Positions 19,385-30,170 of a DNA stretch of 64,000 nucleotides are shown piece by piece. The notes under the pieces were generated by a model. The model searched no databases. It was not told where the DNA came from and was given only the letters and a program-made list of their open reading frames with translations. Location of the stretch: the NCBI GenBank assembly GCA_030055615.1, contig JASFYN010000003.1, positions 1 through 64,000 of the forward strand, given 5' to 3'. Made by a program: the position numbers and the translations under genes. Position 1 is the stretch's first letter. Every line of letters starts with the position of its first letter. This DNA is from Methanothermobacter sp. Its GTDB lineage: Archaea; Methanobacteriota; Methanobacteria; Methanobacteriales; DSM-23052.

Positions 19385-19669
19385 TTATGCTCCCTTCTTT
19401 CGAGAAGCTTTTATCATTTTACTTATCTTGAGGAGTAATTCTCTCTTCTTTAGGTTGTTATGTTCTATTATGACCCTTCCACTGCGCTCCCACCATGATG
19501 GCGGATATGCTTTGTCTGCTTCTACCTTTGCCTTGAATTTTAACCTTTCAGCTGCTTTTCTGATCTCATTTAAGGTTGGAGATTCTACTGCATGCTTTCT
19601 TGGGATTTTCCTCCCTTCTTTTTTTGTTTTTTTAGAGTCGAGGTAGGCGGGCCATATGATTGTTTGCAT
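19385..19669 (-). CDS. srp19: Signal recognition particle 19 kDa subunit
   Basis: A 94-aa basic protein matching archaeal SRP19 in length and pattern: [20 protein letters not shown] at the start, [10 protein letters not shown], and [15 protein letters not shown] toward the end. It binds the tips of 7S RNA helices 6 and 8 and promotes SRP54 assembly for co-translational targeting. The 7S RNA gene is not in this window. Confidence 0.95.
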   Translation of the reverse strand: MQTIIWPAYLDSKKTKKEGRKIPRKHAVESPTLNEIRKAAERLKFKAKVEADKAYPPSWWERSGRVIIEHNNLKKRELLLKISKMIKASRKKGA

Positions 19670-19675
19670 CTGTTA

Positions 19676-20449
19676 TCAGTCCCCTGAAAGTTCTTGGAAC
19701 AGTCTCGTGAGCATGTCTTTTATCGTGTAATTTTCGGGGGTTATCGCGGTTATACCATATTCTTTGAGTTTTTTGGCGGTTATGGGGCCAATAGCGGCCA
19801 CTATTATTCCACTATTGGATAATTTTTCTATTATATCCTCTTTTTTGTCTTTAGCCGCTTTTATGAGGTTTTCCACGGTTAATGGACTTGTGAATGTTAT
19901 GGCATCTATCTCCTCTTTTAATATTTTTTCTATGAGTTTTTGGATTCTGTCGCCTTTGGGTCTTGTGGATTTGTATGCTTCTGCTATATAAACATTGGCA
20001 CCCATTTTTTGGAGGCTTTCTGGTAATATGTTTCTGGCTGCGAGCGTCCTTGGTATTGCAACATTCTTGTTTCGCATATCATAAACTGATAATGCTTCGA
20101 CTAACCCCTCTGCGGTGTAATCTGATGGGATTACATCTGCCTCTAATCTTAGTTCTTTGAGTGCCTCACGGGTTTTGGGGCCTATAACTGCGATTTTCGA
20201 ACCTGGTTTTAGTTCTATTTTCTTGCAGTGTTTTTTTAGGGATTTTATGGCTGCTGGTGATGTGAAGATTATCCAATCGAACTCTTTGAGGTTTTCGCAT
20301 AATCTTATTAGGGTTTTTGTTTTGGGGGTTTGGATTTGGAGTGTTGGTGCGACGAATGGTGTGCCACCCGCTTCTTTTATTAGTTTTATGGCTTCTTCGC
20401 ATCTTTCCTCTGGTCTTGTTATGGCTATTACTTTGCCCTTCAAGTCCAT
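19676..20449 (-). CDS. hemD: Uroporphyrinogen-III synthase
   Basis: A 257-aa two-domain protein that closes hydroxymethylbilane to uroporphyrinogen III, the precursor of factor F430, cobamides and siroheme in methanogens. Family marks are IAITRPEERCEEAI, DWIIFTSPAAIKSL, AVIGPKTREAL, IPSDYTAEGL and DAITFTSPLTVENL. The enzyme diverges strongly between species, so the context matters: it overlaps cobA by one base (TAATG) and follows it directly. Confidence 0.92.
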   Translation of the reverse strand: MDLKGKVIAITRPEERCEEAIKLIKEAGGTPFVAPTLQIQTPKTKTLIRLCENLKEFDWIIFTSPAAIKSLKKHCKKIELKPGSKIAVIGPKTREALKELRLEADVIPSDYTAEGLVEALSVYDMRNKNVAIPRTLAARNILPESLQKMGANVYIAEAYKSTRPKGDRIQKLIEKILKEEIDAITFTSPLTVENLIKAAKDKKEDIIEKLSNSGIIVAAIGPITAKKLKEYGITAITPENYTIKDMLTRLFQELSGD

Positions 20450-21165
20450 TATGGGTCCTCTTTTATTATTTTCTTGTATAGGTTTACTATGTGTCCTATG
20501 ATGATTATTGCAGGTGGTTTTATATTCTTTGTGTGTATGTCTTCTAGTGTTGCGAATGTTATTTTTTCTTTTTCTGTTGTGCCATTTTCTATTGCGCAGA
20601 CTGGTGTGTCAGCTGGACGATATCTCATGATCTCTTTTGTGTTCTTTTCGAGGTTGCCCACACCCATTAATATGATAATGGTGTCTGCTTTGTAATCCCA
20701 ATGTACCTGTTTTTTTTCCTTTGTAGGGTCTTCATGGCCTGTTACGACAGTGAATGAAGTTGCAAGGCCTCTGTGGGTTATGGGCAAGCCGGCTGCCGTG
20801 GGCACTCCTATGGCGGAGGCTATACCTGGTATTGTCTTTGTTTTTATTCCATGGGATTTTAGTGCTAGGAGTTCTTCACCTCCGCGGCCGAATACGAATG
20901 GGTCGCCCCCCTTTAATCTGACCACTATATTGTTTTTTTTAGCTTCTTCGACTATTATCCTGTTTATCTCTTCTTGTGTCTTGGAGTGTTTGCCGGGTTT
21001 TTTACCGACGTATATGAGTTTAGCATCCTCTGGGGCATATTCTAGGATTTTATTGTTGATTAGACGATCATATATTATGACATTAGCCTTTTTTATGATT
21101 TTTAGCGCTTTTAGTGTGATGAGTTCTGGGTCTCCTGGTCCCGCGCCGATAAGATATACTACCAT
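20449..21165 (-). CDS. cobA: Uroporphyrinogen-III C-methyltransferase
   Basis: A 238-aa SUMT that uses SAM to methylate uroporphyrinogen III at C2 and C7, giving precorrin-2. Clear motifs are [56 protein letters not shown] and LMGVGNL. It forms a unit with hemD and stands four bases after purQ. It feeds the tetrapyrrole pathway whose early step, HemB, is encoded at 47649-48620. Confidence 0.95.
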   Translation of the reverse strand: MVVYLIGAGPGDPELITLKALKIIKKANVIIYDRLINNKILEYAPEDAKLIYVGKKPGKHSKTQEEINRIIVEEAKKNNIVVRLKGGDPFVFGRGGEELLALKSHGIKTKTIPGIASAIGVPTAAGLPITHRGLATSFTVVTGHEDPTKEKKQVHWDYKADTIIILMGVGNLEKNTKEIMRYRPADTPVCAIENGTTEKEKITFATLEDIHTKNIKPPAIIIIGHIVNLYKKIIKEDP

Positions 21166-21168
21166 ACT

Positions 21169-21828
21169 TTACACCTTAATGTATTCTATTATACCCTTGA
21201 AAAATTTTATACCATCCGCGGATCCTAAAATGGCCTCTGAAGCCCTTTCTGGGTGGGGCATTACTGCACATACGAGCCCTGACTCGTCACAGACTCCTGT
21301 TATACCCTCCAATGACCCGTTGGGATTTTCTGAATAAAATTGTAAAACTACCTGATCATTATCCCAAAGCTCCTCTAGGTTCTCAGTGTAGTATCTTCCT
21401 TCTGCATGGGCGATTGGCATCCTAATAATCTCATCCTTCCTATAAAGTGAAGTGAATGGTGTTCTGGTAGTTTTAACTTTTAGTTTTGTCCATTTGCAAT
21501 TGAATTTTGGGTATTCATTAACTGTGAAAACCCCGGGTACTAGGCCGACTTCCGCAAGTATCTGAGCTCCATTACATATTCCCAGTACTGGTTTTTCTTC
21601 TTCTACAAGCTCTTTTACACCATCCATAACTGGTGTTATGGCTGCTATCGCCCCTGCCCTGAGATAATCCCCATATGAGAACCCCCCAGGTATTATAACC
21701 GCGTCTAAATGTCCTAAGTCTTCTTGATCCCACCATATGTATTCTGGTTTGGCCCCCACCAATTTTAGGACGTGGTAGACGTCTCTGTCACAATTTGATC
21801 CTGGGAATCTTATAATTCCAATCCTCAT
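21169..21828 (-). CDS. purQ: Phosphoribosylformylglycinamidine synthase, glutaminase subunit
   Basis: A 219-aa class I glutamine amidotransferase. The nucleophile Cys is in [13 protein letters not shown], and the catalytic His and Glu are in VMPHPERA near the C-terminus. It supplies ammonia to PurL for FGAM formation and works with PurS, which is encoded two bases upstream. The catalytic PurL is not in this window. Confidence 0.97.
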   Translation of the reverse strand: MRIGIIRFPGSNCDRDVYHVLKLVGAKPEYIWWDQEDLGHLDAVIIPGGFSYGDYLRAGAIAAITPVMDGVKELVEEEKPVLGICNGAQILAEVGLVPGVFTVNEYPKFNCKWTKLKVKTTRTPFTSLYRKDEIIRMPIAHAEGRYYTENLEELWDNDQVVLQFYSENPNGSLEGITGVCDESGLVCAVMPHPERASEAILGSADGIKFFKGIIEYIKV

Positions 21829-21830
21829 AT

Positions 21831-22082
21831 TTAATCCTCAGGTTTTATATTAATTTGATAGTCGTGTATTACCGGATTGCAGAGGAGGCGCTGGCACATG
21901 TCCTCAACTTCTTCTTTAACCTTCCTCTCGTCATCTTCTTCCATCGTAAAAGTTATAATATCCATTGTATTGGTATTTTCAACCTCGTATCCTAGCAGTG
22001 CCAAGGCTCTTTGTATTGTGGCTGCTTCAGGGTTTAGCATGCCCCTTTTTAATTTTATCCTAACTTCAACATTGAATTTCAT
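21831..22082 (-). CDS. purS: Phosphoribosylformylglycinamidine synthase, PurS subunit
   Basis: An 83-aa protein that bridges PurQ and PurL in the archaeal and Gram-positive type FGAM synthase. The pattern [23 protein letters not shown] is typical. It overlaps the purC stop codon by four bases and is followed by purQ. Confidence 0.95.
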   Translation of the reverse strand: MKFNVEVRIKLKRGMLNPEAATIQRALALLGYEVENTNTMDIITFTMEEDDERKVKEEVEDMCQRLLCNPVIHDYQINIKPED

Positions 22083-22825
22083 AATAGATCATCCTTTAGT
22101 TTCCATCTTTTTTTATCCTCCTCATCCAGGATTAGTGAGGCAACTTTCCTATAAGCTTCTATTATGTTGCCTTCACCTCTCCTAAAAAGGTCCTTGTCTA
22201 GAGTTTTTCTGGTTTTGATGTCCCATAATCGGCAAGTGTCTGGGCTTATCTCATCACCCACTAGTAATCTACCATTGTATCGTCCAAATTCTAATTTAAA
22301 ATCTGGTAGTAGTAGGCCTTTATCCTTTAGGAACCCTTTTAAGGTGCTGTTAACCTTTAATGTTATATTCCTTATTTTGTCTAGTTCTTCCATGGTTGTG
22401 ATGCCAAGGGCCGTGGCTATGTCATCATTGAGCATAGGATCCCCATATTCATCACTTTTGTAGTCTATTTGTATTATGGGCTCCTTGAATTCTTGTCCCT
22501 CCTTAAACGGGTACCTTCTTGTGAGACTTCCTGTTGCTATGTTCCTCGCTATAACTTCTATGGGTATCATCTCAAGTTTCCTAGCAAGGATGTATCCTGG
22601 TTTTACCAATCTTATATAATGTGTTCCTATATTAGCGGCTTCAAGAACCTCAAAGAACTTGGCAGATATTATAGAGTTGTAGTATCCTTTCATAGGGATC
22701 TTGTCACGTTTTTCACCATCACCTGCGGTTATATCATCCCGGAACCTGATCATGATCTCATCTGGATGCTCTGTATCATATATGTCCTTCGCCTTGCCAG
22801 TGTAGAGTAATTTTCCAACTTTCAT
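22079..22825 (-). CDS. purC: Phosphoribosylaminoimidazole-succinocarboxamide synthase
   Basis: A 248-aa SAICAR synthetase for purine synthesis. It shows the opening [44 protein letters not shown] and [12 protein letters not shown] blocks. I place the start at ATG 22825: a TATA box at 22853-22860 predicts transcription from about 22830, downstream of an alternative GTG at 22834. The mRNA would be nearly leaderless. First gene of the purC-purS-purQ-cobA-hemD-srp19-RecJ-HTH run. Confidence 0.96.
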   Translation of the reverse strand: MKVGKLLYTGKAKDIYDTEHPDEIMIRFRDDITAGDGEKRDKIPMKGYYNSIISAKFFEVLEAANIGTHYIRLVKPGYILARKLEMIPIEVIARNIATGSLTRRYPFKEGQEFKEPIIQIDYKSDEYGDPMLNDDIATALGITTMEELDKIRNITLKVNSTLKGFLKDKGLLLPDFKLEFGRYNGRLLVGDEISPDTCRLWDIKTRKTLDKDLFRRGEGNIIEAYRKVASLILDEEDKKRWKLKDDLL

Positions 22826-22852
22826 GGTTATCACATCTTCCTAGGGGAGAAC

Positions 22853-22860
22853 TTATATAA
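22853..22860 (-). promoter_or_regulatory. TATA box of the purC operon
   Basis: A palindromic TTATATAA lies with its centre about 31 bases before the preferred purC ATG, at the right distance for archaeal TBP/TFB initiation just ahead of that codon. It is in the divergent spacer shared with glmS. Confidence 0.6.
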
Positions 22861-22975
22861 GTGTTGGGACCATTATTTTGATATATTATCGACAAAGTTT
22901 AAGTATACATCTGTTCATGATTATACACTATAATCCCAGAGTATAAAGATCATGAAGCTTCTCCAGGTGAAAATA

Positions 22976-24799
22976 ATGTGTGGTATAGCTGCTTGCATGC
23001 TAAAAAATGGTAAAGCCGCCCCAATATTACTAGGATGTGTTAAAAGGTTGGAATATAGGGGTTATGATTCCGTTGGTATCGCAACACTCAATTCAAGCAT
23101 AATAGTCGAAAAAGACGAGGGTAAAATAAAAGATTTTGAAAAATCTCTAGATCTTTCTAAATTAGCAGGTAGGATAGGCATTGGCCACGTTCGCTGGGCA
23201 ACACACGGCCCTCCAACAAAGGAAAATGCACATCCACACCTAGATTGCGAAGGAAAGATAGCAGTAGTCCACAATGGGATAATTGCAAATTATGAGGAAC
23301 TAAAAGATGAACTTAAAAGTGAGGGGCACAAGTTCGCATCAGAGACAGATACTGAAGTCATAGCACACTTAATAGAAAAATATAAAAATAATGGACACAA
23401 CCTCGAAGAGGCTGTTAAAAGAGCTCTTAAACGTTTAAAGGGCTCTTATGCGATAGCTGTGATTTCATCAGACGAACCTGATAAGATTATAGGCGCCAGG
23501 AAGGAAAATCCATTAATAGTGGCGAAGGGTAATTCAGGATATTTTCTGGCCTCAGACACCCCAGCCATATTAGAACATGCAAGAAATGTCATATTCTTAG
23601 AGGATAATGAAATGGTCATAATAGATGATACAGGACACCAAATAAAAGACTTAGAAGGTAAAATTAAAAAGAAAGAGTTCGAATACATTGAATGGACCCC
23701 CGAAATGGCTGAAAAAGGCGGCTACGAGCACTACATGTTAAAGGAAATATACGAGCAACCACAAGTTCTAAGAGACACTCTCAGGGAATTCAAAACAGTC
23801 CAAAAAGTTGTGGATGAAATAGGGGAAATAAAAAGGATATGCTTCGTGGCATGTGGAACCTCATACCATGCAGCCCTCGTCGGCAAATACCTTTTTGAAA
23901 GCATCCTCCACATACCGACAGATGCCATAATAGCAAGCGAATTCCAATACACTGCCAACACGCTCGACGAGGAAACCCTTGCAATATTCATAACACAATC
24001 AGGTGAAACCGCAGACACACTCAACGCATTAAAAGCCGCTAACAAAAAGTCAAAAACATTAGCAATAGTAAATGTCCTCGGGAGCACAGCCACAAGGGAA
24101 GCAGACCACGTAATATACACTCGAGCGGGTCCGGAGATGGCTGTCGCGGCAACAAAAACCTATATATGCCAATTAGCTTGCATATACATGTTAGCAGCCA
24201 TCATAGGCCAGAAACCCGAGCTCATAGAAGACTTGAAAAAACTCCCCAAAGAAATAGAGAAAATACTAGGAAAAGAGGAGTTCATAAAAGAGATCGCAGA
24301 AACCTACAAAGACAAGCCTGATTTCCTGTTCATTGGACGCGGATTCTCATATCCAACAGCACTTGAAGGAGCCCTAAAACTCAAAGAAATAACATATATT
24401 CACGCTGAAGGTTACGCTTCCGGAGAACTAAAACACGGCCCCATAGCATTAATAGAAGAAGGGGTGCCAGTAGTGGCCATAGCACCCCCACCACTCCCAT
24501 TAAAAACAAAGAAAATAGAAGATAAGGATGAATTCCACAATTCACATAGTTTAACCTTAAGCAATGTTGAAGAGGTTAAATCAAGGGGTGCGGAAGTCAT
24601 AGGTCTTGGAGCAGAAGATGATGAAGAATTTAAAAAGAATACAAGTGTCTACATATCATTTAATCCAAATATAAGAGAAGAAATATCACCAATCCTCTAT
24701 ATCATACCATTACAGCTCTTAGCCTATCATATCAGTGTAATGAAAGGCGAAGACCCTGATCACCCAAGAAACCTTGCAAAGTGCGTAACAGTAGACTAA
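22976..24799 (+). CDS. glmS: Glutamine-fructose-6-phosphate aminotransferase (isomerizing)
   Basis: A 607-aa enzyme making glucosamine-6-phosphate, the entry to amino sugars of pseudomurein and glycans. The start must be at MCGIAAC because Cys2 is the N-terminal glutaminase nucleophile; AGGTGA lies seven bases upstream. The GATase II domain (1-230; [24 protein letters not shown]) is followed by two SIS domains with [23 protein letters not shown] and [21 protein letters not shown], and the C-terminal [12 protein letters not shown]. One insertion (about 525-545, charged) lies in the second SIS domain. Confidence 0.97.
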   Translation: MCGIAACMLKNGKAAPILLGCVKRLEYRGYDSVGIATLNSSIIVEKDEGKIKDFEKSLDLSKLAGRIGIGHVRWATHGPPTKENAHPHLDCEGKIAVVHNGIIANYEELKDELKSEGHKFASETDTEVIAHLIEKYKNNGHNLEEAVKRALKRLKGSYAIAVISSDEPDKIIGARKENPLIVAKGNSGYFLASDTPAILEHARNVIFLEDNEMVIIDDTGHQIKDLEGKIKKKEFEYIEWTPEMAEKGGYEHYMLKEIYEQPQVLRDTLREFKTVQKVVDEIGEIKRICFVACGTSYHAALVGKYLFESILHIPTDAIIASEFQYTANTLDEETLAIFITQSGETADTLNALKAANKKSKTLAIVNVLGSTATREADHVIYTRAGPEMAVAATKTYICQLACIYMLAAIIGQKPELIEDLKKLPKEIEKILGKEEFIKEIAETYKDKPDFLFIGRGFSYPTALEGALKLKEITYIHAEGYASGELKHGPIALIEEGVPVVAIAPPPLPLKTKKIEDKDEFHNSHSLTLSNVEEVKSRGAEVIGLGAEDDEEFKKNTSVYISFNPNIREEISPILYIIPLQLLAYHISVMKGEDPDHPRNLAKCVTVD

Positions 24800-24837
24800 A
24801 AATTTCAGAGAGTCCACTGAAAAAACTTTAGGGTTAA

Positions 24838-24880
24838 CCAAGCTCCTTGGAGGAAGGCGACCCCCCCAGCGAGGTCTTTT
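24838..24880 (+). other. GC-rich double hairpin 3' of glmS
   Basis: Two small stems stand next to each other in an otherwise AT-rich spacer: CCAAG-CTC-CTTGG, then GACC...GGTC followed by TTTT. A run of seven C separates the arms of the second. The element may be part of the glmS 3' end or a weak terminator. No C/D box motifs are present. Confidence 0.35.
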
Positions 24881-24940
24881 CATTCCATAAAACTAAATAA
24901 GTTAATATTGGGGGGATCCAAAAAAACCAACCACCTTCAT

Positions 24941-24968
24941 GTGTGTGGGTCTTCCACACACAATTTTT
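24941..24968 (+). terminator. Hairpin plus T-tract between glmS and the ACT gene
   Basis: GTGTGTGG, loop GTCTT, then CCACACAC form a perfect eight-base-pair stem followed by AATTTTT on the plus strand. Because the stem is symmetric it could serve both convergent genes. The T-tract favours termination of glmS. Confidence 0.6.
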
Positions 24969-24996
24969 AATGGTTTCTTTGAAATCCTTCCTAGAC

Positions 24997-25428
24997 TCAG
25001 AGTTCGTAAACTTCTTCAGGTGTTAATATTGTCGCCCCACCATCTTGCAATGCTTTTATTGTCCTGTCTATGTCGTCAGCTTTTAAAAATAGTATAGCTT
25101 TGTCTTCTTTTTCATGTACAAAAGCGTATATGTATTCTAGGTTTATCTGAGAATCTTTAAGTATTTTTAAGATGGATGCAAGGCCTCCTGGTCTGTCTTC
25201 TAATTCTACTGCTATTACTTCATTCGTTTTAACTGCGAAATCGTTTTTTTCAAGAATCTTCTTCGCTTTCTCCGGTTCCGGGACTATGAGCCTCAGTATA
25301 CCGAATTCTGAAGTATCCGCTAAGTATAATGCTCTAATGTTTATATCCGCATCCTTTAATGTGTTGAGGGCTTTCCAAAGTCTTCCTTTCTTGTTTTCTA
25401 GGAATATTGAGATTTGTTTGACCTTCAT
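24997..25428 (-). CDS. Tandem ACT-domain protein
   Basis: A 143-aa protein made of two ACT domains: residues 1-70 ([26 protein letters not shown]) and 71-143 ([27 protein letters not shown]). ACT pairs bind amino acids and regulate enzymes. It lies ten bases after the PaaK-type ligase; this ACT/PaaK pairing is common in archaea that ferment or make aryl amino acids, so it may sense an aromatic amino acid. Confidence 0.88.
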   Translation of the reverse strand: MKVKQISIFLENKKGRLWKALNTLKDADINIRALYLADTSEFGILRLIVPEPEKAKKILEKNDFAVKTNEVIAVELEDRPGGLASILKILKDSQINLEYIYAFVHEKEDKAILFLKADDIDRTIKALQDGGATILTPEEVYEL

Positions 25429-25438
25429 ATTATGAACC

Positions 25439-26734
25439 TCAAAATTTTCTTTTATCTATAACTCTAACCGCCTTTCCTTCACTCCTTGGCAAGGTTTTGG
25501 GTTCTACAAGGGTTACTTTAACCCTTAATCCTATCTCATCCCTTATATATTCTTCAATTTTCTTTTGTAGCTTCATCATTTCCCCTATATCATCTGAGAA
25601 AACCTCTGGTGAAGTTTCAACTTTAACTTCCATTTCATCCATAAGATGTGGCCGGGTTACGATTATCTGGTAATGAGGTTGGAGTCCGTCAATTTTAAGC
25701 AAAGCCTTTTCTATCTGTGAAGGGAATACTGAAACACCTCTTACCTTTAGCATGTCATCGGCACGCCCTGTTATCCTTGAAATCCTTGCTAAGGTTCTCC
25801 CACAACCGCATTCAGTATAGTTTATTGAAGTGATGTCCTTTGTGCGGAATCTGATAATTGGCATCCCAACTCTCGTAAGGGTCGTTATGACGAGTTCACC
25901 CCGTTTTCCAGGTGGTAATGGTTCTCCTTTACTATTTATAATTTCAGGAAAAAAATGATCTTCGAAAATGTGTAAACCGTTCTTTTCTGAGCATTCCATA
26001 GCGACTCCTGGGCCGATGATTTCTGTGAGCCCATAAATATTGAAAGCGGGTGCATTGAAACGTTTTTCAAGTTCTCTTCGCATCTCTTCGGTCCACATTT
26101 CGGCTCCGAATCCTATAGCTTTTAGTTGGAATTCCCGTGGATTGTAGCCTTCTTCTTCCGCAACCTCTGAAAGGTATAACCCATAAGATGGTGTGAATAT
26201 TATGACTGTTGTCCCAAAGTCCTTCATTATCTCGATTTGTCTTCTTGTCTGGCCAGTTGAAATGGGGATTACTGTTGCACCTATTTTCTGCGCTCCATAG
26301 TGTACTCCGAATCCTCCTGTGAATAGACCGTAACCGTGCGTATTTTGTATGATATCATCTTCTGTAACCCCCATCATTGTAAGGCCCCTCGCCATCACTT
26401 CACTCCATATTTTTATGTCCTCTTTTGTGTAACCTGAAACCACGGGTTTTCCTGTGGTCCCTGAGGATGTGTGCACTTCTATTATCTCCCTTTTGGGGGT
26501 TGCGAACATCCCAAAAGGATAAGCTTTCCTGAGATCATCTTTTGTCGTATAGGGTAATTTTTTTATATCATCAAGAGTTTCAATATCCTCAGGGTAAATA
26601 TTATTCTCATCGAATTTCTTCTGGTAGTATGGTACCTTCTCATATACCCTCTTTAGGGTATCCTGCAATCTTTTAAGTTGTAATTCCTCTAGATCATCCC
26701 TTGTAATGCATTCCATTTCTTCATCCCAGATCAT
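25439..26734 (-). CDS. Phenylacetate-CoA ligase family protein (PaaK type)
   Basis: A 431-aa ANL-superfamily adenylate-forming enzyme. The P-loop is [16 protein letters not shown]; other motifs are [18 protein letters not shown] and [18 protein letters not shown], with the C-terminal [11 protein letters not shown]. It activates an aryl acid to its CoA thioester. In methanogens the likely use is assimilation of phenylacetate or indoleacetate into aromatic amino acids together with indolepyruvate oxidoreductase; this is inference. The start may be the first ATG or an ATG 18 bases in. Confidence 0.9.
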   Translation of the reverse strand: MIWDEEMECITRDDLEELQLKRLQDTLKRVYEKVPYYQKKFDENNIYPEDIETLDDIKKLPYTTKDDLRKAYPFGMFATPKREIIEVHTSSGTTGKPVVSGYTKEDIKIWSEVMARGLTMMGVTEDDIIQNTHGYGLFTGGFGVHYGAQKIGATVIPISTGQTRRQIEIMKDFGTTVIIFTPSYGLYLSEVAEEEGYNPREFQLKAIGFGAEMWTEEMRRELEKRFNAPAFNIYGLTEIIGPGVAMECSEKNGLHIFEDHFFPEIINSKGEPLPPGKRGELVITTLTRVGMPIIRFRTKDITSINYTECGCGRTLARISRITGRADDMLKVRGVSVFPSQIEKALLKIDGLQPHYQIIVTRPHLMDEMEVKVETSPEVFSDDIGEMMKLQKKIEEYIRDEIGLRVKVTLVEPKTLPRSEGKAVRVIDKRKF

Positions 26735-26847
26735 CTAAACCAGCCCTCTTTTTTTAACTAAAAAAATATTGAAAGTTTTTTGATAAAAAAATAGTTTTTG
26801 CCTAGGGTAGGATTATTCGCGAAAAAAATAAGAAAAAAAGGAGAATT

Positions 26848-27453
26848 TTAGAGTGATTCTATCCTATTGTTTACTTCATCCCAGTTTATGATGTTCCAGA
26901 ATGCTTCAACATAGTCTGGGCGCAAGTTCTTATAATCAAGGTAGTAGGCGTGTTCCCACACATCTAAAACAAGGAGAACCTTACATTGTGGTATTAGGTT
27001 AACATTGTGCTTCTCAACTTGGACTATGAGTAGACGATCCGTGAGTGGACAATATGTTAGCATGGCCCACCCAGAACCCTCAGTGCTTAGAGCAGTCTGT
27101 GAAAATTCCTCCTTGAACCTTTCGAATGTTCCGAAGTCATTTTCTATATGATCTTTGATTTTGCCGTGGGGTTCTCCCCCGTTCTCGTCTGCAGGGCCCA
27201 TGTTCTCCCAGAAGAACCTGTGTAATAAGAAGCCTCCAACATGGAATGATAATTCCTTTGCAATGGCTTTATAGTCTATGCTTGCATTTGATTCGCGGGC
27301 TTCATCCAATTTTTTAATTAGGTTGTTGGCACCGTCCACATAGGCTTGATGGTGCTTCTGGTGGTGTATTCGCAGTTGTTCCTCTGAAATATAGGGTTCA
27401 AGTTCATCATACCCATAGGGCAATTCTGGTAATTCATAAAATTTCTTTTCCAT
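26848..27453 (-). CDS. sod: Superoxide dismutase (Fe/Mn family)
   Basis: A 201-aa enzyme. Metal ligands are the His in [20 protein letters not shown], the His in [16 protein letters not shown], and Asp and His in [22 protein letters not shown] and GSGWAMLTY are also typical. It detoxifies superoxide in the cytoplasm. It is the promoter-distal end of a tight leftward set with peroxiredoxin, ferritin, F420H2 oxidase and rubredoxins. Metal preference is likely iron in an anaerobe but is not decided here. Confidence 0.97.
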   Translation of the reverse strand: MEKKFYELPELPYGYDELEPYISEEQLRIHHQKHHQAYVDGANNLIKKLDEARESNASIDYKAIAKELSFHVGGFLLHRFFWENMGPADENGGEPHGKIKDHIENDFGTFERFKEEFSQTALSTEGSGWAMLTYCPLTDRLLIVQVEKHNVNLIPQCKVLLVLDVWEHAYYLDYKNLRPDYVEAFWNIINWDEVNNRIESL

Positions 27454-27467
27454 GATATCATCCTATT

Positions 27468-28115
27468 TTATAATTTTTTGTAGCAGAGCCACCAGTCAAA
27501 GCAGTTTTCTTTGCCTTTTCTCTTCTTGGCGGTTTCAATGTCTGTTGGTGGCGGTATAATAACCCCCTCGCCAATTATCTCATTTTCAGGCCAATTGGCT
27601 GGCAGTGCAACGCCCTCTTCGTCGATTGTCTTGAAACCTTTTATCATACGGAGTATTTCATCCATGTTACGTCCAAGCTCCTGTGGATAATAGAGTATGG
27701 CTCTTATTATACTCTGTGGGTCTATGATGAAAACTGCCCTTACTGTGTTGGTTGGTCTTGCAGGGTGTATTAACCCGAGTGTATCAGCTACTTTCCCTGT
27801 GTCTGCAATTATGGGAAATTCTATTTCTACTTCCATGTTCTCTTTTATCCATTCGGTCCATTTTAGGTGTGAGAATACTTGGTCTACGCTTAATCCTATT
27901 AGTTCACAGTTTAGTTCCTTGAATTGGGGGTATCTTTTTTGGAATGCTATGAATTCTGTTGTGCAGACTGGTGTGAAATCTGCTGGGTGGCTGAATAGTA
28001 TGAACCATTTTCCCTTGTATTCTGTTGGGAGTTTCATCATCCCATGTGTTGTCTGGACTTCCATTTCTGGGAACTTGTCCCCTATAAGGGGCATTCCCTC
28101 CTTTTTATCTTCCAT
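27468..28115 (-). CDS. Peroxiredoxin (Prx6-like)
   Basis: A 215-aa thiol peroxidase. The peroxidatic Cys is in [12 protein letters not shown] with the Thr and Arg partners of the active site ([11 protein letters not shown]). The long C-terminal arm with a [11 protein letters not shown] tail carries two further Cys, as in archaeal Prx6-type decamers. A GGAGGG ribosome site precedes the ATG. It lies 14 bases upstream of sod. Confidence 0.95.
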   Translation of the reverse strand: MEDKKEGMPLIGDKFPEMEVQTTHGMMKLPTEYKGKWFILFSHPADFTPVCTTEFIAFQKRYPQFKELNCELIGLSVDQVFSHLKWTEWIKENMEVEIEFPIIADTGKVADTLGLIHPARPTNTVRAVFIIDPQSIIRAILYYPQELGRNMDEILRMIKGFKTIDEEGVALPANWPENEIIGEGVIIPPPTDIETAKKRKGKENCFDWWLCYKKL

Positions 28116-28120
28116 TATTT

Positions 28121-28639
28121 TTATCCCTCCTTTTCATCTGTTGGTGGGTTGAATACTCTCCCAGCGAGCTCGTTATCTACCATTAGGATGCCCGCCGGTG
28201 ATTCAGATGCAAGTTTAACCTTCCTGAGGAGTTCCTTTGCTGACTCCTCCTCTTCAACCTGTTCCGCCACGAACCATTGGAGGAAATTATAAGTGGCATG
28301 ATCCTTCTCCTCCAGGGCCAAATCCACAAGATCATTTATTAGACCTGTGACTTTCCTTTCATGCTCTAGTACATGTTTACTAACATCTAATGGGGATTCC
28401 CACTCTTCGGGTGGTTTTTCGATCGTTTCAAGGGTTACTCGCCCATCTCTTTGGACTATGTAATCGAAGAATTTCATGGCATGGGTTAGTTCCTCTTGTG
28501 CCTGGACTCGCATCCAATTAGCAAATCCTGGCAGGTCAGAGGCCTCATAATATGCGGCCATTGAAAGATACAAATAGGCTGAATATAATTCCGCATTCAA
28601 TTGTTGGTTCAAGGCTTCTTCCATCCTTTTACTTAACAT
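28121..28639 (-). CDS. Ferritin
   Basis: A 172-aa four-helix-bundle ferritin that oxidises and stores iron. Ferroxidase ligands are visible in [34 protein letters not shown] and the later [19 protein letters not shown] stands a good distance before the ATG. It is five bases upstream of the peroxiredoxin and limits Fenton chemistry in this oxygen-defence set. Confidence 0.95.
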   Translation of the reverse strand: MLSKRMEEALNQQLNAELYSAYLYLSMAAYYEASDLPGFANWMRVQAQEELTHAMKFFDYIVQRDGRVTLETIEKPPEEWESPLDVSKHVLEHERKVTGLINDLVDLALEEKDHATYNFLQWFVAEQVEEEESAKELLRKVKLASESPAGILMVDNELAGRVFNPPTDEKEG

Positions 28640-28646
28640 TTTTTCA

Positions 28647-29807
28647 TCATCTCCTCAATTTTTTCTTTAATCTCATTGCAAGTTTGTCTAACCTTTCAAA
28701 ATCTTCTTTGCGAGGTTTGCCCTTTATGAGCACGGGCTCTAAAAATTCGACATTTATGGTCTCAAGTAGTTTTTTGGTTTCTTTTTCGATGAGGGTGCCC
28801 CAACCATATGATCCTATTAATGCAATGTATTTTATTGGTGGTTTGAGCATGTTAACAAGGTATAGTGTGGAGGCTACACGTGGATGCGGCCTAGTTAATA
28901 CTGTGGGGGATGCTATGATCATGGCCATTGAATCGACGAGTTCCATTAAGAGCTCCCCCGTATTAGTATTTGCAAGGTTTAATACTCTGGTTTCAACATT
29001 CAAGTCCATGAGTGTTCTTGTGATGTGTTTGACCATGAGTTCCGTGCTTCCATGCATTGAAATATAGGCTATGACCACCTTTTTTGATCTCTGTGATAAC
29101 CATTTTTCATAAAGGCCTAGTATGATTTCTGGTTTTTTTATGAGGGGGCCGTGTGATGGTGCTATCATTTTTATTTCAAGGTTTTTGAGCTTTTCGAGGT
29201 TTCCTTGTACCATTTGGGAAAATGGCATCATTATATGGGCATAGTATCTTTTGGCCTCCTCGTGGATGTCCTCTAACTTCGATATTGTCTTAGTTGTTGC
29301 AAAGTGTGATGCAAAAAAGTCGCAAGAAAATAGTATAGCTTCTGGTAGGAGATATGTTACCATGGTGTCTGGCCAGTGAACCCAGGGGGTTACTATGAAA
29401 TTTAGTTGGTGGTGGCCGGCCGATAATATTTGTCCATCTTCTATACTCTGGATTTTATCAGCTGGGATTCCTAATAGATTTTCTAGGAGTTCTTTGCATG
29501 CTCTTGTCCCTAGGATCTTAGCATTGGGATATTCCCTTAGCAGGGTGGGTATTGCACCCGAGTGATCTTGTTCTGCATGTTGTGATATTATATAATCTAT
29601 TTGAACATTTAAGGATTCAAGATCCTCTAATAGTTCCCCCGCCATTGAGGGTTCTGTGGAATCTATTAGGATGTTCTTCTCGTCTTTTATCAAAAAAGAA
29701 TTGTATGTTGTACCCTTTGGAGTTTCTAATATGCTGTCGAAGGTTCTTCTATCCCAGTCGAAGTTTTGGAGAGCGTAAACGTCCTCTGCTATTTTTTTAA
29801 TTACCAT
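28647..29807 (-). CDS. fprA: F420H2 oxidase (flavodiiron protein)
   Basis: A 386-aa protein from the ATG at 29807, one base after the rubredoxin stop; an earlier in-frame start would overlap that gene. The diiron site is in [13 protein letters not shown] (HxExDHxG) with the later [11 protein letters not shown] and APSHGPL. The C-terminal flavodoxin domain begins [15 protein letters not shown]. Methanogen FprA reduces oxygen to water with reduced F420. The two adjacent rubredoxin genes would be natural electron partners if F420 is not the only donor. Confidence 0.93.
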   Translation of the reverse strand: MVIKKIAEDVYALQNFDWDRRTFDSILETPKGTTYNSFLIKDEKNILIDSTEPSMAGELLEDLESLNVQIDYIISQHAEQDHSGAIPTLLREYPNAKILGTRACKELLENLLGIPADKIQSIEDGQILSAGHHQLNFIVTPWVHWPDTMVTYLLPEAILFSCDFFASHFATTKTISKLEDIHEEAKRYYAHIMMPFSQMVQGNLEKLKNLEIKMIAPSHGPLIKKPEIILGLYEKWLSQRSKKVVIAYISMHGSTELMVKHITRTLMDLNVETRVLNLANTNTGELLMELVDSMAMIIASPTVLTRPHPRVASTLYLVNMLKPPIKYIALIGSYGWGTLIEKETKKLLETINVEFLEPVLIKGKPRKEDFERLDKLAMRLKKKLRR

Positions 29808-29808
29808 T

Positions 29809-29970
29809 CTAATCAATCTTCTTGAATTGGTCCTTTCCCACTCCACAGATGGGACAAGTCCAATCATCTGGCAAGTCCTCGAAGGGTGTTCCAGGTTTTA
29901 TACCATGGTTTGGGTCACCCTCCTCTGGATCATAAATATATCCGCACATCTGGCACTGGTATTTATCCAT
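29809..29970 (-). CDS. Rubredoxin
   Basis: A 53-aa protein with both CxxC pairs, [14 protein letters not shown] and [14 protein letters not shown], which hold one iron. The start at MDKYQC is preferred because it gives the standard length and has GGGGGT five bases upstream; an ATG 21 bases earlier is possible. Small electron carrier in the cytoplasm, upstream of fprA. Confidence 0.95.
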   Translation of the reverse strand: MDKYQCQMCGYIYDPEEGDPNHGIKPGTPFEDLPDDWTCPICGVGKDQFKKID

Positions 29971-29996
29971 TTTAACCCCCAACCCATACACCCCCT

Positions 29997-30170
29997 TTAA
30001 TCTAATGGTTTAAACATCCTCTTAGGAGCCCCACAGGAAGGGCACCTCCACAAGTCGGGTAGATCTTCAAAAGGCGTTCCTGGGGGCGTGTCCCTACGCG
30101 GTTCGCCCTTCTCTGGGTCATAGATGTATCCACAAACCTTGCACTTATACTTCTTCAAAGATGACACCAT
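29997..30170 (-). CDS. Rubredoxin (second copy)
   Basis: A 57-aa rubredoxin with [14 protein letters not shown] and [13 protein letters not shown]. It is similar to but distinct from the neighbouring copy: its linker has an Arg-rich PRRDTPPG turn. There is no clear ribosome site before the ATG at 30170; a TTTAAATA motif about 28 bases upstream suggests a short-leader or leaderless mRNA starting the whole fprA-ferritin-peroxiredoxin-sod unit. A longer reading frame upstream is not credible. Confidence 0.93.
   Translation of the reverse strand: MVSSLKKYKCKVCGYIYDPEKGEPRRDTPPGTPFEDLPDLWRCPSCGAPKRMFKPLD

Noticed and set aside
22952-22975. Upstream ATG for glmS
   Set aside because: The glutaminase nucleophile Cys must follow Met directly, which fixes the start at 22976.
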